This document shows positions 41,138-43,583 of a stretch of 43,583 bases of DNA, in pieces. The position numbers and the translations under genes are program-made. The notes beneath the pieces were generated by a model. The model saw only the letters and a list, made by a program, of their open reading frames with translations. It was not told where the DNA came from and did not search any database. This stretch comes from Bifidobacterium breve (GTDB lineage Bacteria; Actinomycetota; Actinomycetes; S36-B12). Within the stretch, counting starts at the first letter, position 1; each line of letters opens with the position of its first letter. The stretch is from contig CAMAWO010000003.1 of the NCBI GenBank assembly GCA_945861925.1, forward strand, positions 1 through 43,583, read 5' to 3'.

Positions 41138-42397
41138 GTGGCCCGCCTTTTCGTCGACCTGACGCCTCTGCGGGCAAGTAAGCCGTACCGCCGGCTGTGG
41201 ACGGCGATGGGGATCAGCAACATCGGGCAGCAAATGACGGCCATCGCCGTCGGCCTTCAGGTGTACGAGCTCACCAAATCGAGCTTCATGGTCGGACTCG
41301 TCGGCCTGTTCCAGCTCGTGCCGCTCGTCGGGTTCGGCCTCTACGGCGGCACGCTCTCCGACGCCTTCGACCGGCGGCTTGTCGGGCTGATCTCCGCACT
41401 CGGCCTGTGGGCGTGCTCGGTGGGTTTCCTCGTGCAGTCCTCACTCGGCTTGGACTCCGTGGCGGTGCTCTACGGGCTCATCGCGATCCAGTCGGGGTTC
41501 TTCGCGGTGGGAAATCCTGCGCGTCAGGCCATCATCCCCCGTCTCGTCGGCCAGGATTTACTGCCGGCTGCGAACGCGCTCGGCATGCTCACCTGGAGTG
41601 TGGGATTCACGATCGGGCCCCTTCTCGGTGGGATTCTCGTCGCGACCTCCGGCACCGTCACCCTGCCCTATCTCGTCGACGTCATCGGGTTCGGTGTTGT
41701 CGTGTGGGCGATGTGGCAACTGCCGAAATTGCCGCCGACCACTGTCCCTGGCGACGCCGTGCCCCGCGCGGGCTGGGCGGCCGTGAAGGAGGGCTTTGTC
41801 TTCCTCAAGGGGAAGCGAAATCTCCAGATGACGTTCTACGAGGACCTCATCGCGATGGTCTTCGGGATGCCGCGCGCGCTCTTCCCGGCCATCGCCGCCC
41901 AGTGGTACGGGGGATCTGTCCGCGATGTCGCGACGGTGCTGGGGCTGCTCGCTGCGGCGCCGGCACTCGGCGCTGTGCTCTCCGGAATCTTCTCCGGTCC
42001 GCTCGGTCGGGTGCGCTGGCAGGGACGGGCGATCGTCATCTCGATCGTGGTGTGGGGCGCTGCGATTGCGGCCTTCGGTGGGGTTCGATGGCTCCCCCTC
42101 GCGCTGCTGTTCCTCGCCATTGCCGGCGCCGCCGATAACGTGTCTGCAGTGTTCCGGGCAACCATCCTTCAGTCGGCCACGCCTGATGAGTACCGGGGAC
42201 GGCTCCAAGGGGTGTTCACGGTAGTCGTGGCCGGCGGCCCGCGACTCGGCGATGTCGAGGCGGGCACGGTGGCGGTCATCTTCGGCGAGACCGTGTCGGT
42301 GATCTCCGGGGGTGTTGCGTGCGTCCTGCTCGCGGTTGGTCTCGCGCGCGCCGTGCCGTCGTTCTGGCAATACGACGCGCATGACCCGGTGCCCTAG
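41138..42397 (+). CDS. MFS exporter (EntS/MFS_3 type)
   Basis: The 419-aa protein has 12 predicted membrane helices. The MFS_3-type signature appears in ASKPYRRLWTAMGISNIGQQMTAIAVGLQVYELTKSSFMVGLVGLFQLVPL, GGTLSDAFDRRLVG (loop 2-3, D-x-x-DRR), AVGNPARQAIIPRLVGQDLLPAANALGMLTWSVGFTIGPLLGGILV and FRATILQSATPDEYRGRLQGVFTVVVAGGPRLGDVEAG. Relatives export siderophores or drugs; the substrate cannot be read. A leaderless start at GTG 41138 is likely. It is convergent with the photolyase, sharing 4 nt at the ends. Confidence 0.9.
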   Translation: MARLFVDLTPLRASKPYRRLWTAMGISNIGQQMTAIAVGLQVYELTKSSFMVGLVGLFQLVPLVGFGLYGGTLSDAFDRRLVGLISALGLWACSVGFLVQSSLGLDSVAVLYGLIAIQSGFFAVGNPARQAIIPRLVGQDLLPAANALGMLTWSVGFTIGPLLGGILVATSGTVTLPYLVDVIGFGVVVWAMWQLPKLPPTTVPGDAVPRAGWAAVKEGFVFLKGKRNLQMTFYEDLIAMVFGMPRALFPAIAAQWYGGSVRDVATVLGLLAAAPALGAVLSGIFSGPLGRVRWQGRAIVISIVVWGAAIAAFGGVRWLPLALLFLAIAGAADNVSAVFRATILQSATPDEYRGRLQGVFTVVVAGGPRLGDVEAGTVAVIFGETVSVISGGVACVLLAVGLARAVPSFWQYDAHDPVP

Positions 42398-43583
42398 CCC
42401 GCCATACCGGGGTAGGGCTTCTTCGTCTCGGCTAGGTCGGCCAACGCGACCTCGCGCTCCACCTTGTGGTCGACCATTCGCCTTGGGTAGGAAAGGTCGT
42501 AGCCGGCCGGCTGGTCCCAGGGCTCGTGTGCGGACGCTCCCGGAAGGTGGGCAAGTTCTGCGACGTAGCGGCGGACGTAGTCGCCGTCGGGGTCGAACCG
42601 CAGGCCCTGGGCCACTGGATTGAACACCCGGTAGAAGGGTGAGGCATCGGTGCCGCAGCCGGCGGTCCACTGCCAGCCGTGCGCATTGCTCGCGAGGTCG
42701 CCGTCGCGCAGCCAGTGCATGAACTCAGCGGCGCCCCGCTGCCAGGGCAGGTGCAGGTCCTTGACGAGGAAGCTGGCGACGACCATCCGGACCCGGTTGT
42801 GGACCCAGCCCTCTGTGCGCAGTTGGCGCATTCCCGCATCGACGAACGGGTAGCCGGTTCGACCCTGTGCCCAGTCGGCGAAGGCATCATCGGCTGCCGG
42901 GCCCGCGTTCCAGCGCATCTGTGTGTCGAAGCGCTCATTGAGCGACACGCGTGCTGAATCGGGCCGCTGCGACATCACCTGCGCATAAAACTCGCGCCAG
43001 CAGATCTCCTTGCGGAACACCTCATCGCTGTCAGTGAGTTCCACGAGCAGGCTGCGTGGATGGATCTCACCCCACTTGAGGTGGTGCCCGAGGGCGCTGG
43101 TGCCCGCGAGGTCGGCGCGGTTCCGGTTCTCGGCGTAGTCGTCGAGGGCCGAGGAACGAAAGGACTCCCAGCGCTCCCAAGCGGCCTCCTCACCGGCCGG
43201 CGGCAGGGTGAGTGCGCCAAGGTCGGCCGCGGCAGGAATGTCGTGGGTCTCAAGCGGCAGCCACCAATTGACCTCGGCCGGGATGTCTGCGGCTGGAGCG
43301 CGCCAACCGTGGCGCATCCAGGCGCGGTAGAACGGCGTGAAGACCCGATATGCAGTGCCGTCGTCCTTCGTAACCCGCCCGGGTGCTACTGCGTAGGGCG
43401 ACCCGGTGCGAATGAGGGGGACGTTCCCGAGGGCCTGCTCGACGGCGACGTCGCGCGCCCGGCCATAGGGCCCGAAGTCCTCGGCGATATGGACGCTTGC
43501 TGCGCCCGCTGCACGAACCACCTCGGGGAGCACGTTCACTGGGTCACCGTGCCGGATGAGGAGCGATCCGCCGAGCGAGGTAC
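42394..43583 (-). CDS. deoxyribodipyrimidine photolyase (N-terminus beyond the window)
   Basis: The frame is open through the right edge (SLGGSLLIRHGDPVNVLPEVVRAAGA), so the ORF-track start at 43539 is not the true start; at least 395 aa are present. The class I cyclobutane pyrimidine dimer photolyase order is seen: antenna-domain end (AVAPGRVTKDDGTAYRVFTPFYRAW), then the FAD domain with FRKEICWREFYAQVMSQRP, FADWAQGRTGYPFVDAGMRQLRTEGWVHNRVRMVVASFLVKDLHLPWQRGAAEFMHWL, DGDLASNAHGWQWTAGCGTDASPFYRVFNP and the final AHLPGASAHEPWDQP. It repairs UV dimers using blue light and the Trp electron chain. Confidence 0.95.
   Translation of the reverse strand, partial: TSLGGSLLIRHGDPVNVLPEVVRAAGAASVHIAEDFGPYGRARDVAVEQALGNVPLIRTGSPYAVAPGRVTKDDGTAYRVFTPFYRAWMRHGWRAPAADIPAEVNWWLPLETHDIPAAADLGALTLPPAGEEAAWERWESFRSSALDDYAENRNRADLAGTSALGHHLKWGEIHPRSLLVELTDSDEVFRKEICWREFYAQVMSQRPDSARVSLNERFDTQMRWNAGPAADDAFADWAQGRTGYPFVDAGMRQLRTEGWVHNRVRMVVASFLVKDLHLPWQRGAAEFMHWLRDGDLASNAHGWQWTAGCGTDASPFYRVFNPVAQGLRFDPDGDYVRRYVAELAHLPGASAHEPWDQPAGYDLSYPRRMVDHKVEREVALADLAETKKPYPGMAG

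Overview
The window reads as a chromosome segment of a high-GC Actinomycetota. The evidence is a set of actinobacterial families (DUF3263, DUF3027, DUF2530, DUF4333, XPB with a separate helicase-associated partner, mycobacterial-type SerC, short type-2 citrate synthase), CIRCE control of groEL, and repeated leaderless promoters in which a TANNNT box sits 6 nt before an ATG or GTG. The order XPB / helicase partner / cold-shock protein / DUF3027 / DUF2530 / serC / citrate synthase resembles the ercc3-cspB-serC-citA neighbourhood of mycobacteria. I cannot name a species.

Layout. 1-3.3 kb: start of an unknown minus-strand gene, then secreted proteins (DUF3494 ice-binding-like adhesin, DUF4333 lipoprotein, SGNH hydrolase). 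3.3-9.3 kb is accessory: a decayed toxin-antitoxin pair between imperfect direct repeats, a truncated tRNA-Thr(UGU), a tyrosine integrase, an intact tRNA-Thr(UGU), a serine recombinase, a KTSC lipoprotein, and a secreted protein flanked by two ~243-bp direct repeats in repeat-rich non-coding DNA. 9.3-17 kb: a DUF2231-like/cytochrome b5 fusion, a membrane spermidine-synthase-like protein, a CPBP protease, DUF3263, an orphan solute-binding protein and groEL. 17-22.5 kb: a large Fn3 lipoprotein, a rearranged groEL fragment, an overlapping secreted operon (PEBP, YHYH and a third protein) and a YceI-like protein. 22.5-24.4 kb: a ClC gene with two in-frame TGA codons and a Doc/RHH toxin-antitoxin pair. 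24.4-32.3 kb: XPB and its helicase partner, separated by an M20 peptidase, a GNAT transferase, an N-succinylamino-acid-racemase-like enolase and a decayed hipBA. 32.4-43.6 kb: cold-shock protein, a 171-bp element with terminal inverted repeats, DUF3027, DUF2530, NCS2 purine permease, a 29-aa membrane peptide, a secreted propeller-like protein, citrate synthase-serC-MFS (the MFS interrupted by TAG), pdxH, another MFS exporter and a photolyase cut by the window edge.

How the genes fit together. The M20, GNAT and enolase genes match the known N-succinyl route that converts D- to L-amino acids. PEBP-YHYH-third protein looks like one exported unit of unknown role. Five accessory loci (TA toxin, hipB, hipA, ClC, MFS) carry in-frame stop codons. 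The TA toxin, ClC and MFS are otherwise uninterrupted in frame, while hipA also has a deletion. Two 3'-gene duplicates (SGNH and groEL) have lost internal segments between short direct repeats. The most interesting reading is a tRNA-Thr-disrupting integrative element that may carry its own replacement tRNA.
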